Origin: Clitoria ternatea
Lineage: Eukaryota > Streptophyta > Magnoliopsida > Fabales > Fabaceae
DNA: 64,000 nt
NCBI GenBank assembly: GCA_037962975.1
Contig: CM075672.1
Coordinates: forward strand, 126,094,001-126,158,000
Reading direction: 5' to 3'
Positions 33,689 through 45,619 of the stretch are shown piece by piece (within the stretch, counting starts at the first letter, position 1; every line of letters starts with the position of its first letter). The notes under the pieces were generated by a model. The model saw nothing but the letters and a program-made list of their open reading frames with translations, had not been told where the DNA came from and did not search any database. The position numbers were made by a program, and so were the translations under genes.

Positions 33689-35629
33689 TTAGCCATTCCT
33701 GGCTTGGGCAATCATAGCCCTCATTTTACAAATTCTTTCATGACAATAATTCAGAAATGTTGAAATCTCATTCAGAGTAGTGAGAGGGTTAGCCATTCCT
33801 TCAGCTTGTTTTAGCAATAGTGGAAGATCCTCCAGAACTCCATTGGCCAAGTAGGCTAGGTTGGCGAAGCGATCCATCCATGAACGAATGATCTCATCTT
33901 GTCGAGCTAATTCAGTTTCTAAAACGCGTGTGGCCTCTTGACAATGCTGCTCTATGTTTATGGCATTTCTTCGTTCATCATATATCTCCTGCTCGCAGGC
34001 TCTCATTACCTCTTCAAGTTGTTGCTACAATCTATGGACTTGGGATTGCAGCAACTCCTTCTGCACCAAAGCCTCCCTTTCATTTTCCTTTGATTGTGTC
34101 AGCAGATCTTTTAGGAGATGCTTCTCAGCCAGAATGGTGTCACTTTGCTTGCTTTTCATTTTCAGTTGAGAATTGGCTGCCTAGAGACACTCATCTTGCT
34201 TTATCCTATAGTCTTCTTCAATTTTCTATTTTTTCCAAATCTCATCCATGGCCTGCTTATTCTCCAAATTTTTCCTCTTTTGGAGCATGCATTCTTGTTG
34301 ATATTTCAGTAGGTCTTCTTCTAGCCTTTGATTCTTAACTGTCAACTCTTCTATCTTGGCCTTCAAAGCCTGGGTTGCTTTGTCTTCCACGATAAATAGT
34401 GGAGCGGAAGTGCTTGCGGATTGATACGTGGGACTCCTGAAGGGTAATTTAACAATGGAGACCCTATTCAGGACCCATTCATGATATTTTTCTCCAACAG
34501 CATGACTTTGTGCCCCTAATTCTTTACCCATCTTGGAAACTCTTTTCCATGCGTTAGCTATATCCCGAATAATAGACATATAGTTCCCTTTTGCATAGTA
34601 TAAAACAAGAGGAGTGAGCAACTCTTCGTCCGGTGGCCCAAGCAAAGGATAAGCCAACTAACGTTTGGCTATAACAGGATTGTAGTTGATACACCCTTGT
34701 TCGCCAATGAGAGGAACATTTGGATAACTTCCACAACAATAGATGATCGACTCGACCTCTAACCATTGGGGATACCATCTGACTTTCTTGGTTGTGAGCC
34801 CTATAAGGTGATTGGCCCATTCGCGTCCGTTTTTTATTGCCAATTGACACAGTTTTAAATCAAAAATTGGACATTCGGCTTTGCAAATTTGATGGGAAGC
34901 ATGAGACGTAAACCATACATATAGAACAGGTGGACAGTAGACAATTCTTTTCCCACCTTGCGTATGGCAGAAATCCATAGTGCAATGCACATTAGCCAAT
35001 ACGGCTATGACGGGATTCTCCAGCCTGTGTTTACGAGCCAGGAATACGATGATGGCATCATAATCGACGTAGTTGTCCAGATTAGGGAACAAGACAACCC
35101 CGTAGATAGTAAGGGCTAAAGTGTCCATGAAAACCTTCTATTCTTCTTTATCTGCCAAGATCTGCATGTGTTTCTCAAGAAATTCTCGAGTAAACCCAGG
35201 AATTTGGTTTCTATTCATCTGCACATTCCTCAATGTCTCAGGACGGATTCTCAAAACACGGGTGACTGAGGTGATAGTTGTATGATAATCGAGATGGCGG
35301 TAGGGAATTTGTCCCCCCAAAGGCATCCCCAATATTTGTTCAAACTCCTCTATGGACGGGGCCAACTGAAAGTCTTTGAATGTAAAACATCTGAGAGGTG
35401 GGTCGTAGAACTGCTCCAAGGCTGTGATAGCCTCAGTTTGTACTTCAACCTCTAAGAGCTTTAAAACCTTTCCATATTTTCTTATAAAGGCCATCTTCTG
35501 AGTTAGGTTTAATTTTCTCCCCATTGCCTGTAGACTACCAGTATCAACCTTCTTGGCCTTAACATGAAGTATTTTCCTTAATTCTGTCATATTTGTACCA
35601 TAATTTTCCTGTCCCATGTTAATTTCCAT
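33689..35629 (-). pseudogene. Ogre ORF1 (DUF7745-like) interrupted by five TAG codons
   Basis: ORF1 is the extra gene upstream of gag in Ogre-type elements; its role is unknown. Here one frame of 647 codons runs from ATG 35629 (MEINMGQENYG) to 33689, and the same frame is kept throughout. The first two thirds resemble the DUF7745 / plant-mobile-domain-like module: LRCFTFKDFQLAPSIEEFEQ, ILGMPLGG, FMDTLALTIYGVVLFP and VRWYPQWLE. The last third is a coiled coil (KIEELTVKNQRLEEDLLKYQ) ending in FLNYCHERICKMRAMIAQA. All five in-frame stops (35138, 34658, 34226, 34181 and 34024, approximate) are TAG, each consistent with a former CAG. Confidence 0.75.
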
Positions 35630-36718
35630 ACTTGCTCAGAGGCGTGCACTAAATCCTGAATAGCTTCCTACGAAAACAAAGAAAAAGAAATTAGTTACAG
35701 CCATGTTTTGGTAAACTTCTACTTCCTTACTGATTTACTGAAAAACATTTTCGCTTCGGGAAGTAGCGGTCGGTAAAACTCATGCGAAACTAAAGTCATA
35801 TGGGTCCTAGATTTCCCAATCGTCGTAAATGCCACATTTGAAGGGAAATGAAATTATTCTTTTCTTTTCATTTTTGTCTCGACGACTGGGAAAATCTATA
35901 CCCTAAGCCTCAGAAGTACACGAAGAAGAGGGAACTACCTCCCCATTAAAAGATTTCCAGTCTTTTTCAGAAAAGCGAGTTATTTTTTGAAACCAAGTAA
36001 TCTTTTGACGGGTAGGTGGCTCATCCATTTAGAAAAAAAGGGAAAGCAAGAATGGCGTAGGGTAAAGTAAAGTCTGCCCTTTCGTGGCCTAGACCAGATT
36101 TTTCTGAAAGTCTTTTCTGGGCCCTAGGGCTTATCTAAGAGTGACTCCTCACATTGGGTGGCCTGCACTAGACTTCTAAAAGGTTACTACAGCCAAGATC
36201 CTAATCATGATGTGGTCACAACAGTAGGGAATCTACTAGATGCGTACATTATGAAAGGTCGAACTCTAATTAGGGTTCTTACGATCACCGGATGGGAAGT
36301 ACATCCCAAACGACACCGCTACCAACCCCTCCGAACTTAAGTTTTATTTGGGGCCCGGGTATAGGGCGCCACTCATAAGTGTGTGCAAAAAAAAATGTGA
36401 GTGTAGTGTGTGACAGGGCATTCAATACCTGTACCTTACCCCATCCTATACAGTGAATAAACACGAGACAAAAATAATAAAGTCATTTACCCTAGGGTTC
36501 AATAATTATACAGAAAACTAACACAGAGTCATCTACCCTAGGGTTCAATAATCATGCACAAATATTAACAGTACATCAATGACAAAACATAACTGGAATT
36601 AAAAGCAAGCATATATAGTTATCAATAAAGATAAAACAAAAGAAGAAATTAAAACAAACAAAAGGCTATATAAGAAAAACATGCACTTTCAGCCTAAATG
36701 GCCTGACTCTCAAGTAGT
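35630..36718 (-). other. Ogre 5' untranslated region
   Basis: No gene. This is the stretch between the PBS and ORF1 on minus. Part of it (about 36493-36649) matches 325-489 at the left edge of the window. The phrase ctaccctagggttcaataat recurs within it (36487 and 36532). Confidence 0.7.
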
Positions 36719-36736
36719 TCCCCAGCGGAGTCGCCA
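36719..36736 (-). promoter_or_regulatory. Ogre primer binding site
   Basis: On minus, TGGCGACTCCGCTGGGGA starts two bases inside the LTR end. This is the PBS type reported for Ogre-like elements, attributed to tRNA-Arg. Its position confirms that 36739-38920 is the 5' LTR of a minus-strand element. Confidence 0.8.
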
Positions 36737-36738
36737 TC

Positions 36739-38920
36739 TGTCGCGACTGATGATCGCGGTGGCGCGACCGACCCTCGAAAATGAAATAAATCAGAAAGGG
36801 AGTCGCCACCAATGTTTTTATCCATAGGAAAAACATTGGAAAAAAACTTTAACAAAGCACTGGTTAAAAAAAGTGAGATTCAAGTTCGGGAGTCAGTTAC
36901 GAGTGGGGAAGGTATTAGCACCCCACATCGCCTCTTAAAAACAGTACCAAAGTTAAAAATCCACATCATGAATAGCCTTAAAACTGTTTCTATTTCTTTT
37001 TCTTGAAAATGAAGGAGACAGACAAATATAAAAAAAAGCTCAGAGTAAGATCAACAGGACGTCTCGTCCAAATTAATCCTGACTTCAATGGGGGGAAAAC
37101 AGGAAAAAGAGGAAAGGGAACTAATCAAGACGTTTCGTCTAAATTAGTCATCCTTTCGTCAGGATACCATATCGGGAAGGAAAAAGGAGGGGCTAACAGG
37201 ATGTCACGTCCAAATTAACCCTAGCCTCTTAGTGTGGAGGTATGTGGTAGAAAGAATGCTAACAGGACATCCCATCCAAATTAATCATTCTCTCATCCAA
37301 GTGTCGGATTGGAAGTCGAAGGGGATAAATAAGACGTCTCGTCCAAATTATCCCAATCTTTACGAAAAAATGATAGCGGCCAAGCAAAAGTGGAAGAAAG
37401 GAACGAGAAAGGAATTAATTTTCAAAGAGGAATGAGAAAGGAAAGGAAGTGGGCCCGACAGGAGCTAAGTCCTGCTCCTACGTATTCTTGAGTTTTTGAG
37501 AAATCAGGGTTACGTAGTTCTTGATGAGATATTTTTTTAGAGAAAAAAAATGAAGTTATAAATTGGGCGATAAGGTAAATCGGTGGCAGGGAAACATACA
37601 AAATGAACGTTTGACGCACGTGTATGGGCCCAAAAGGAGGTGTAGGCAGAAGTACTTCCGCACGACACTAGCTAAAAATAACTTCTATATTGGTCAAAAT
37701 GAACACGAAAAATACTTGTTTTTTGGTTATTATTTATTATGAATCAGGATAAAGAAAATTTAACAGCAAAACTAGTTCAAGCAAGGGAACAAATTTAGCT
37801 AAATGATAGATTTGGCAAAAGAACAAACAACATGAAACAAACTGATATATATATATATATATAAACAGTAAAGAAGTGGAGAGGAGATCGTAATCGGTAT
37901 GGAGTAGGCACTAGAAAGAACCGGTCTGCAGGTATGAGCCGGTGTGGGTTGGAATAGCAGCGCCCTGAGCGATGGCAAGAGTGGATCAAATAGTGGCGAG
38001 GACCGGAGTTCAGTAGGGAACCGGTGTAGAATTCAATGGGGAACCAGTGTAGAATTCAGTGTGAATCCGAGGTGAGCATTCAGTATGGTGCTGATGTGGG
38101 GTTCTGTGTGGATCTGGTGGGGTAGATAAATATAAGATCCTTTCAGGAAAATGGGATACAGAGGGAATTTTGGGGAGTTCTGGACGGAGTCAAGGTAACG
38201 GAAGAAGATTTCCCCAAGAAATTCAAAAAATGGGATCAGGACCAACCTTTTTCAAGGATCGGATTCAGAGGTTTAGGCCAATTCTCTATTTCAATGGGGT
38301 CGAAGATTTCAGGGATCAGATCAATTCTCTTAAGGGCTCTTAGATTTCAAAGGTTGGACCAGTTTCTTTCAGGGATTCCCAGGTTCAAGAAGCGGACCCT
38401 TGGACCTCTTCAATTGAGGTATTTATAGAGGCTCCTTGGGGTTTCTTCTACATGCTGAGTGCTTGGACAGCTCAGGTTTCCACCCAACCTATGCTCGTAG
38501 TGGAGGGATAGCCTGGCCACTAGCAGTTGTGGGGAATAGTGGCGGGTAGAGAATTTTTTATAGTTTATCTCTTATTCCCTGTCTGCCATTTCCTGGATTT
38601 CAGGATCGAATCAGGTAGTGTGTCTCTAGGTCATAGCATGGGCAACCTGACTCAAGAGACGTTGTTCCAAGGGTCATTACCTTGACACCGAATAATAAGA
38701 CCTCTACTTCGGACAATAGCATGTAACACCAGTCAATGCCCTGAATGAACGGTCCATTCTCTTGGCACTGGCCCGATTTAATGTGGGACGGTGTCCCACC
38801 TTGTTACTTTATATCTTGACACCGGAATTGACTTGGGACGGCATCACTTTGTTATGGGCCAGTGTTAACTGCAGACGGTGTTTGGCATTGAATATGGCCG
38901 GACTGATATAGGTGTTCACA
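36739..38920 (-). repeat. Ogre 5' LTR, full length
   Basis: 2,182 bases. On the plus strand it begins TGTCGCGACTGATGATCGCG and ends GGTGTTCACA. It carries a block of about five diverged 66-71-bp repeats (37057-37344), a (TA)n run (about 37843-37862) and caccgg words. The 37433-38920 part matches 500-1968. Confidence 0.85.
37050..37350. repeat. About 70-bp repeats with GGACG/CGTCC hairpin cores in the Ogre LTR
   Basis: Five cores are spaced 71, 71, 66 and 67 bases apart: GGACGTCTCGTCC (37057), AGACGTTTCGTCT (37128), GGATGTCACGTCC (37199), GGACATCCCATCC (37265) and AGACGTCTCGTCC (37332). Each is followed by caaatta or a close variant (taaatta at the second). The first two differ at both ends of the stem in a compensatory way (G with C, A with T). 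Confidence 0.75.
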
Positions 38921-40363
38921 TGCATCACATAAAAATTATGACAAAAATTTAAAGTAATATTAAAATGAGAGCAAATGAGTTTATGTTTAAATAATTTCAA
39001 AATGGTAGCAGTGGAACTTTACAAATTAGTAGTAGTTTGTTTCATATTCTCATTTGGTTACAGCAGTCTTTATCTTGTAATTCAATTACCTTATCTTGTA
39101 ATTTAGTTACCGCCTTTTCTATTTTTTTACTTTTCTTAGAAAACCTTTTGAAATAGTTTTCTGATTTTCTTAAAAAATAGAAAATCAGTTTTCTATTTTT
39201 CTATAAAAAATTTAAATAATTTGTAAATAAACAGTTTTTCTTTTTTTTTAAATTTTTCTAAGAATAATTTTCTATTTTTCTAAGAAAACTTATGAACTAA
39301 ACGCAGCATAAAAGTTTCTAAACTCTAACATTTATTTCTTTACTTGAACTTCTAAAATTACTTCTATTCCCTTTAGTCATTTATCTTATGCCCTTAACTA
39401 GATTCTCAAGGCTCTTTTTCATTACTTATTAAAAATTTGGTTCCAAAATCTCTTTTATCTCTTTTCTTTTTCTTCATGAAAATTTTGTCATTAAAATACT
39501 TTAAACTAAAAAAAATACATACATTTTATTTTAATTTCGCAAATAACTTCTATTTTACTCATTCTTATATCAAATCAATTTATTTCATTAAACCATAATA
39601 AGTCTTAGAACTTGAAATAGCGTCTTTTCTCAAAACTCGGTAAAATAAAATTTTTTAGTCATCCCAAACGAAGAATTTTCCTGAAATGCATACTTTTATT
39701 GAAATAATCCAGTGACGCTTAGCAATAATTCTAATTCCTAATAGTAGAGTTTATCGGGAAATTTAAACAGATTACATAATAACACCATAAAAGAAATTAC
39801 AATTTAAATATTACAACCAAATCAAATCACATCGAGCCCGCCTAACTTTAAAATTTCCTAAATTTTCTGCTTCAACTCTGATCGCGATAGAAATTCTTCC
39901 GAGTATACGAACATTGAGGCACACTTTATAAAATTTATAATAATACTCATTAACTTGAAAGTATAGAAATTTAACCGTCGGTTATGAAAAATTACACAGT
40001 TTGAAATCTAACCATTGGATCGTGGAGAAACTTAAAACGATGGTTCCCGGATACTAAAGCAATATTATATAGTAATTTAGAATGCAATCAAATGAGATGA
40101 AGCCCCTCTTACCTCATGGGACAACTACAGTTTTGGAGAAAGAAAGTGGTGAGCTCGTCGAAAATCCATCAAACACTTTGAATTTTGGGCAGTGAGTAGA
40201 GGAATCGGTAGCCTTTGAGTCAGACCTAGATCGTCCATCCTGGTCAGCCATGAGTATCTGTCCAAACAAGGAAACACAACTGTCAAATATTTAATATAAC
40301 ATTTAATACAATGAATAATTAATATAACATGTAATTCAATGATTGATTAACATGATTAATACC
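38921..40363. other. AT-rich spacer between Ogre and CACTA transposase
   Basis: No credible gene. This is probably the 3' part of the CACTA element that the Ogre interrupted, but no CACTA left terminus or subterminal repeats are visible here. A small minus-strand frame from about 40252 (MADQDGRSRSDSKATDSSTH), followed by a splice-donor-like gaggtaag near 40113, could be a remnant of a second CACTA gene; support is weak. Confidence 0.4.
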
Positions 40364-42515
40364 CTATGAAGATGAAATATTTTCCCACAAGCCTTCATGG
40401 TGGTCATGCTGACTGGAAACTACATCATCTATATCATGTTCCATGATAGATGTTGGAATACGTGTTGTGGTAGATGGAATTTCAACAATATCAAGATTGG
40501 GGTCTCCAATGTGTCTACCTTGGATAACAATTGACCACCGTTTGTCAGCTGGGTCAGCAACATAAAAAACTTGCTTTACTTGTGTTGCCATAATGAATGG
40601 TTCGTCCTTATGCCCTATCTTGTTGAGGTCCACCAATGTAACTCCTAAATCATCAGTTTTGACATCGTTCTTATTGTCAACCCATTTACATTTAAACACA
40701 GGAATAGTGAAGGGACCGTAATCGACTTCCCATATATCTTTAATCACACCAAAGTAGCATGACTCGGCCATGACAGGGTTGTTGTCCTTTGAAGTTGAGA
40801 AATGCATTGACTAAGCCACAACCATCACTCCACTATTTTGATTTGTACTCTTTTCATCATGTGTCCTTGTATAAAATGAATAGTTGTTTATGTCATACCC
40901 ACAAAAGGTAAGGACATCAAAGTTCGGGCCCTGTGCTAGTTGATGTAATGTCGAGGATGCAGATGCATCTTTCAGAATGGTCTTTTTGAACCACTACATG
41001 AAACTCTTGTTGTGTTCATTCAACAACCACTTTTCAGTCATTTTAGGGTTGGTTCTCTTGACTAGCTCCTTATGAGTGGCTAGATACGGTTGTACGTCAT
41101 CCGTGTTGTTTAAAATATACAAGTGTGCTTGAAGGACATCATCACATGGCATGCTCTTCATTCTTTTTCCAATCGTTCCTTTCCCATCCAATCTCCCTTC
41201 ATAACAAGTCGTTGGAATACCAATGCTTGCAGCATATGACATGTATTCAGTGCAAAACTCAATTGCTTCCTCTACAATATATCTTTCCACAATTGAAGCT
41301 TTGGGACGACGTTGATTCTTCATATACCCTTTCAATATCTTCATATATCGCTCAACGGGATACATCCACCGCAAGAACACTGGACCACACAAACGGACCT
41401 CTCTCACCAAATGGATGATTAAGTGGACCATTATGTCAAAAAAAGAAGGCGGGAAATACATTTCAAGCTGACATAATATAAGTGATACTTCCTGTTCCAA
41501 CACATCCAATTCGCCGGGCACGATTACCTTGCAACATATGGCATTGAAAAACATACACAACCTTGTTATGACATTTCTCACATTTTTAGGAAGAATGTCA
41601 CGAATGGCGATAGGCAGAAACTATTGCATCAACATGTGACAATCGTGAGACTTCAACCCAACTAACTTCAAATCTTTCATGGAAACACAAGAGTTGATGT
41701 TGGAGCCATAACCAAATGGAACTTTCACACTTCATAACGATTCACACAGACTTTTTTTTCTTTTCTGGACAACGTATAACATGCTGGGGGAAAATATGTT
41801 CTTTTGCCCTTTGATTGTGGATACAAATCCTGACGTATACCCATCAACTCCAAGTCCATACGCGAATTTAGGCCATCCTTAGTCTTCCCGGGTATGTTTA
41901 AGAGTGTACCAACCAAACTATCACACACATTTTTCTCCACATGCATTACATCAATGCAGTGTCTTACATCAAGCTCCCTCCAATATGGAAGGTCAAAAAA
42001 CACAAACTTTTCCTTCCAGTTGTTTTGTGTCGGGTGCTGTTTTTTACACTTACCAAACTGCACGTTGACGTCTTTTACCTTTTCATATGCCTGGTGACCA
42101 GATAGTGGTTGAGGAGCCATTTCAAAATTTTGGGCACCGTTAAACGACTTCTTCAACCTCTGAAACGGATGATTCGCTTTAAGAAACCTTCGATGTCGAA
42201 GATAAACATTTTTCCTACCATGATGCAGCCGCACAGAACTAGTCCCCTCCTCACATACTGGACAAGCTTTATGACCCTTCACGCTGTACCCGGATAAGTT
42301 ACCATACGCTGAAAAGTCATTGATCGTGCAAACAAGCGTGGCATGCAATTTGAATGACTGGCTGGTAAACCCGTCAAACACATCAACCCCGTCTTCCCAC
42401 AACCTTTTGAGGTCTTCAACTAATGGAGTTAAATATACATCAATGTCGTTCCTCGGTTGTCATGGACCAGAAATCATCATTGATAACATGACATATTTCC
42501 GCTTCATGCACAACC
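40364..42515 (-). pseudogene. CACTA transposase, C-terminal part
   Basis: Continues on minus from the break at 42515 (CMKRKYVMLSMMISG). The transposase core (Transposase_21-like) has DVYLTPLVEDLKRLWEDGV, TLVCTINDFSAYGNLSGYS, VKGHKACPVC and LDVRHCIDVMHVEKNVCDSL. Next comes the DUF4218-like block (LPKNVRNVITRLCMFFNAIC, HLVREVRLCGPVFLRWMYPV, YMKILKGYMKNQRRPKASI), then the DUF4216-like block (YFGVIKDIWEVDYGPFTIPV, FKCKWVDN) ending at 40364. These three in this order define plant CACTA transposases. A TAG near 41617, where the family has Gln (LMQ-Q), a stop near 40808 and frameshifts make it non-functional. Confidence 0.85.
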
Positions 42516-45500
42516 TGACAGGGCCCGCAAGCGCACGGGTTATGTCGCGTAATATAAAAGATTATCATTCTCCACAGGGACTGTGTTCAAAGTACTAGCA
42601 TATTGAAATTTAATTATCCACACAATTGATTTTTAAGGTTTTTGTAAAATAAAACACAATTTAAAAATCTAAATTTAGAAACAAAATTTACTTGACACTT
42701 AAAAAATCAGAGTTGAGAGTATCTTGGGATTTCGGGGGATTAAGACTTTATTTTATGTTAATGAATTTTAACTTTTCATAAATAAGAATCGAATTAAGTT
42801 TTCCAAGGTGAATTTTCCAAAAGCTAATTAATATGTTCCTCTCAGAATCCTATTAATGTACCTAACCTATGGAAAGCGCTGCTTAATCCTCAGAAAGGCC
42901 CATTATCGTTTTATGAAAATCCCTTTTATTTCCTCAAAAGAATTTTGATTACTTTCACAGTTTTACCGAGGTCACAAAAAGCATCACAAAAATCTTAGGT
43001 TTAGTTCAAAGCTTTCCGGTAAAAATAAATCTCTCAATTCTATTTATTACCTAAACTTACTAGTATACCCGCAAGTATACAGTTTTATCATTTAGGTTCT
43101 TGTTAGGAATTACTAAAATCATTGAGCATAATTGAACTAAATGGAAAACAGAAATTTATTTAATTCCAAGTCAAAATAATATTAACAATAAAATATTATC
43201 ATACCCCCTTTATCCCAAAATAATTAATTTAGCTACTCATGAAATAATTCAAATTTATAAAAATAATGGAAAAATAAAACATACAAGACATGGTAAAAAT
43301 AAAGACTTACGGGTTTCTCCAAAAGCTCAGAATAATTTACCACTGTATTTCCTTGTTGCAATATTCTCCACCAATTACAAATTTAAATACTCACTTTTAC
43401 AGAACTCACAACTCTTAAAATAAAATAAAGAAAATAAAAAAAAGAGAAAGAAAATGAAAAAGAAAGAAAAAGGAACGAAGAAGAAAAATGAAGAAAAAGA
43501 AAGAAAGAAAAGAAAAGAGAAGGACAGAGGAAGAACGAGAGAGAAAGGAAAGAAAAGGAATTGAATTCAAGTGATGCTAATTCATGGTTTTTGACGCTGT
43601 GTGGCTCTCCCTTTTATAGGCGAATGAATGGAGGAATCCAGCTAATGAAAACGCGTTGCAATTGCAAGTGGAAGAAATTTTCGGTGCATGTGAGTTCCAG
43701 CTGTGCCAACTTGTTACCAATTTGCATATTTTAATATTTCCAATAATTCGGTGCTTGGATTTAGTGATGATTGGTGTAGGTGGAGAAATTCCGAGTGAAA
43801 AAGTGTTGTTTTTCCACAAAACTGAGTGAAAGCTTGCTGTTTATCCCCAAGACCTAGTGACAGCTTGCTGGAAGGCGTTGGTCGGTTTTATGGCTTGCTG
43901 TTGGATGGAGATCTGGACGGTGTGGTGGATGGAGCCGGTGTTCAAAGTAGATGGGACGGTGTTGGTTTGGGACGGTGTGGAGAAGAGAGTGTTGATGGAG
44001 AGTCGGTGTGTGTTGGTGGTGAAGAGACTGGACGTTGTGGGATTGATGGAGAGGAAAGGGACAGCGGATAGAAGAGAGGGAATGTGGGTCAGATTTCACC
44101 TTCTCTCCAGAATCTGAGTGGAAAAATGCCTTTTGTGCACAAAACCGACTGGAAAAGGTGCATTTTGTACAGAAGACCGAGTGAAATCTTTGCTCGGTGT
44201 CAAGTTGAGGGGTCGGTGTTTGGAAGAAAACCGGTCGGTGTTGAGTTGCTGTGAAGTCGGACAGTGTTAGCTGCTGTGAGGAGACGAGCAAAGCAACTCC
44301 GATTGCTTTATTTCTTTGGAACCGATTGAAGAGTGAATCAGAACCGAGTGAAAAGTGATTCACTCAAAACTGATTAAAAGGTGGCTCAGAACCGACTGGA
44401 AAGTGACTCACTCAGGATTGGGAAGTCTTCTTTCACTGTTTCACTCGGCTATGTCTCTGGAATTGAACCACTCGGAGAGATCTTGCTCGGATTTCTCAGG
44501 AATTCACTCGGACACCTTCCTTTACTCATTCAAATGATAAAATCACATCTTTACTCGGAAGTCCGAGTTGATTTCCACTCGGAATTGACTTCAGTCGTCA
44601 ATCAACTCACTCGGATATACCTTTTACTCAGAAATTTGGACTTGAAAGACTGGAATCTGGCTGATAGAATTCTTTTCATGTTCGAGCCTTGCTTTGCTCG
44701 GAAATTCAACTTTCTGCCCCAACTCACTCGGATGTCTTCCTTGGAGACTTCTCACTTGGTCCCAGTGTGAAACTTGAGAGTGTGCCCGAGTGTGATTCAT
44801 TTCCGGTCGGATTTTTCCTTGCTTGCTAAGACACTACTCAGAAATGCTTTGTTCCGCTTGAGAATGCCATTTTCTCCGAATGAAACCACTCGGGTTCCTC
44901 CTTATTCAACACATTCATTCAGTGGCCTCTTCTACTCGGAATCAACTCACTTGGAACAGCTTTTTGCCCAGAAAAGTTCTTGTTGCCTGGTCAGATCTGC
45001 TTCAGTCAGCATCCCTTCACTCGGAATTAGCTTTGGGTAGTTTTTATTGAAGGTCAGTCCCTTTTTTACTCGGAATGGTTGCATTCGGACAGCTTCCACT
45101 CGGAATTACCTCCAACCGAGACTTATTCCTTTTCAACATTGAACCTTCAACAGAGTCGGCCATTTATCACTCGGAATGTCTGAGACAGGGAACTTTCCAC
45201 TCAGATTCTAATCCAACAGTGAAGTATTCCACTCGGATTTTCTCCATTCTGAGTAATTCCACTCGGATTTGGTCCTTTCTCAGTCATCCCACTAGGATTT
45301 GGTCATTTTGAGTCGGATTTTAACATTCTGAGTCGGATTTTAACATTCTGAGTCGGAATTCAGCATTCTGAGTCGAAATTCAGCATAAAAAGGGAGTTCT
45401 TTCTACTTAGGGCTTGTTCTTCTTGTTTCTTTATCATTTTATGGTCGTTTTTCTCTTGTTTTTGACCCTTTATTGCCTTAATTTCTTCAAAATAAGATAC

Positions 45501-45619
45501 CCAAGTAGAATAGAGTGGAAAGAAAGCAAAAATCACAATAAATAAAGGAAATACAGTGCATAATGATTAAAATTCTAAGCAAACTAGATCTATTTTATTA
45601 TGTTATAAAGCACTTATCA
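42516..45619 (-). repeat. Athila-like element 3' LTR
   Basis: 3,104 bases, matching 49465-52544 with scattered substitutions and a small insertion near 43908-43935. It contains a purine-rich A/G tract (about 43420-43562) and a 1-kb stretch dense in CACTCGG words. Small ORFs within it, such as 44381-44770, derive from these words and have no family resemblance. Confidence 0.9.
44330..45375. repeat. CACTCGGA-word cluster in the LTR
   Basis: Several dozen copies of (c)actcgga(a/t)tt or close variants are spread at irregular spacing, densest at 44450-45360, with gagtcgg(a)tttt repeats at the right end. On the element sense strand the word is TCCGAGTG. The other LTR has the same cluster at 51260-52312. 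Confidence 0.8.

Larger units (their letters stand above)
500..38920 (-). mobile_element. Ogre/Tat-lineage Ty3/gypsy retrotransposon, degenerate, with nested insertions
   Basis: A giant LTR retrotransposon read on the minus strand. Seen in order: 5' LTR 36739-38920 (TG...CA), PBS, long UTR, ORF1, gag, protease, a G-patch-like segment, RT with YVDD, RNase H, a second archaeal-type RNase H, integrase, a long repeat-rich 3' region with an antisense ORF on the plus strand, a purine tract and a 3' LTR. An extra ORF1 before gag, two RNase H modules and an antisense ORF near the 3' end are established traits of the Tat/Ogre lineage. The span is 38.4 kb; subtracting the nested elements (6051-18100 and 21751-28397) leaves about 19.7 kb. 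Every coding block carries stops or frameshifts, so the copy is dead. The base run tgcat at 38921-38925 would be its target duplication, but the matching left copy is not present because the 3' LTR end is deleted. Confidence 0.85.

Noticed and set aside
43826..44363. ORFs on both strands near the left of the Athila-like LTR, such as 43854-44363
   Set aside because: Both strands are open over the same low-complexity GT-rich sequence, repeated at 50711-51106. No start context or homology.
44381..45311. Several ORFs of 60-130 codons in the Athila-like LTRs (also 51307-52237) and in 62236-62818
   Set aside because: They lie in LTRs, consist of CACTCGG words, are present in both LTR copies and lack any family signature.
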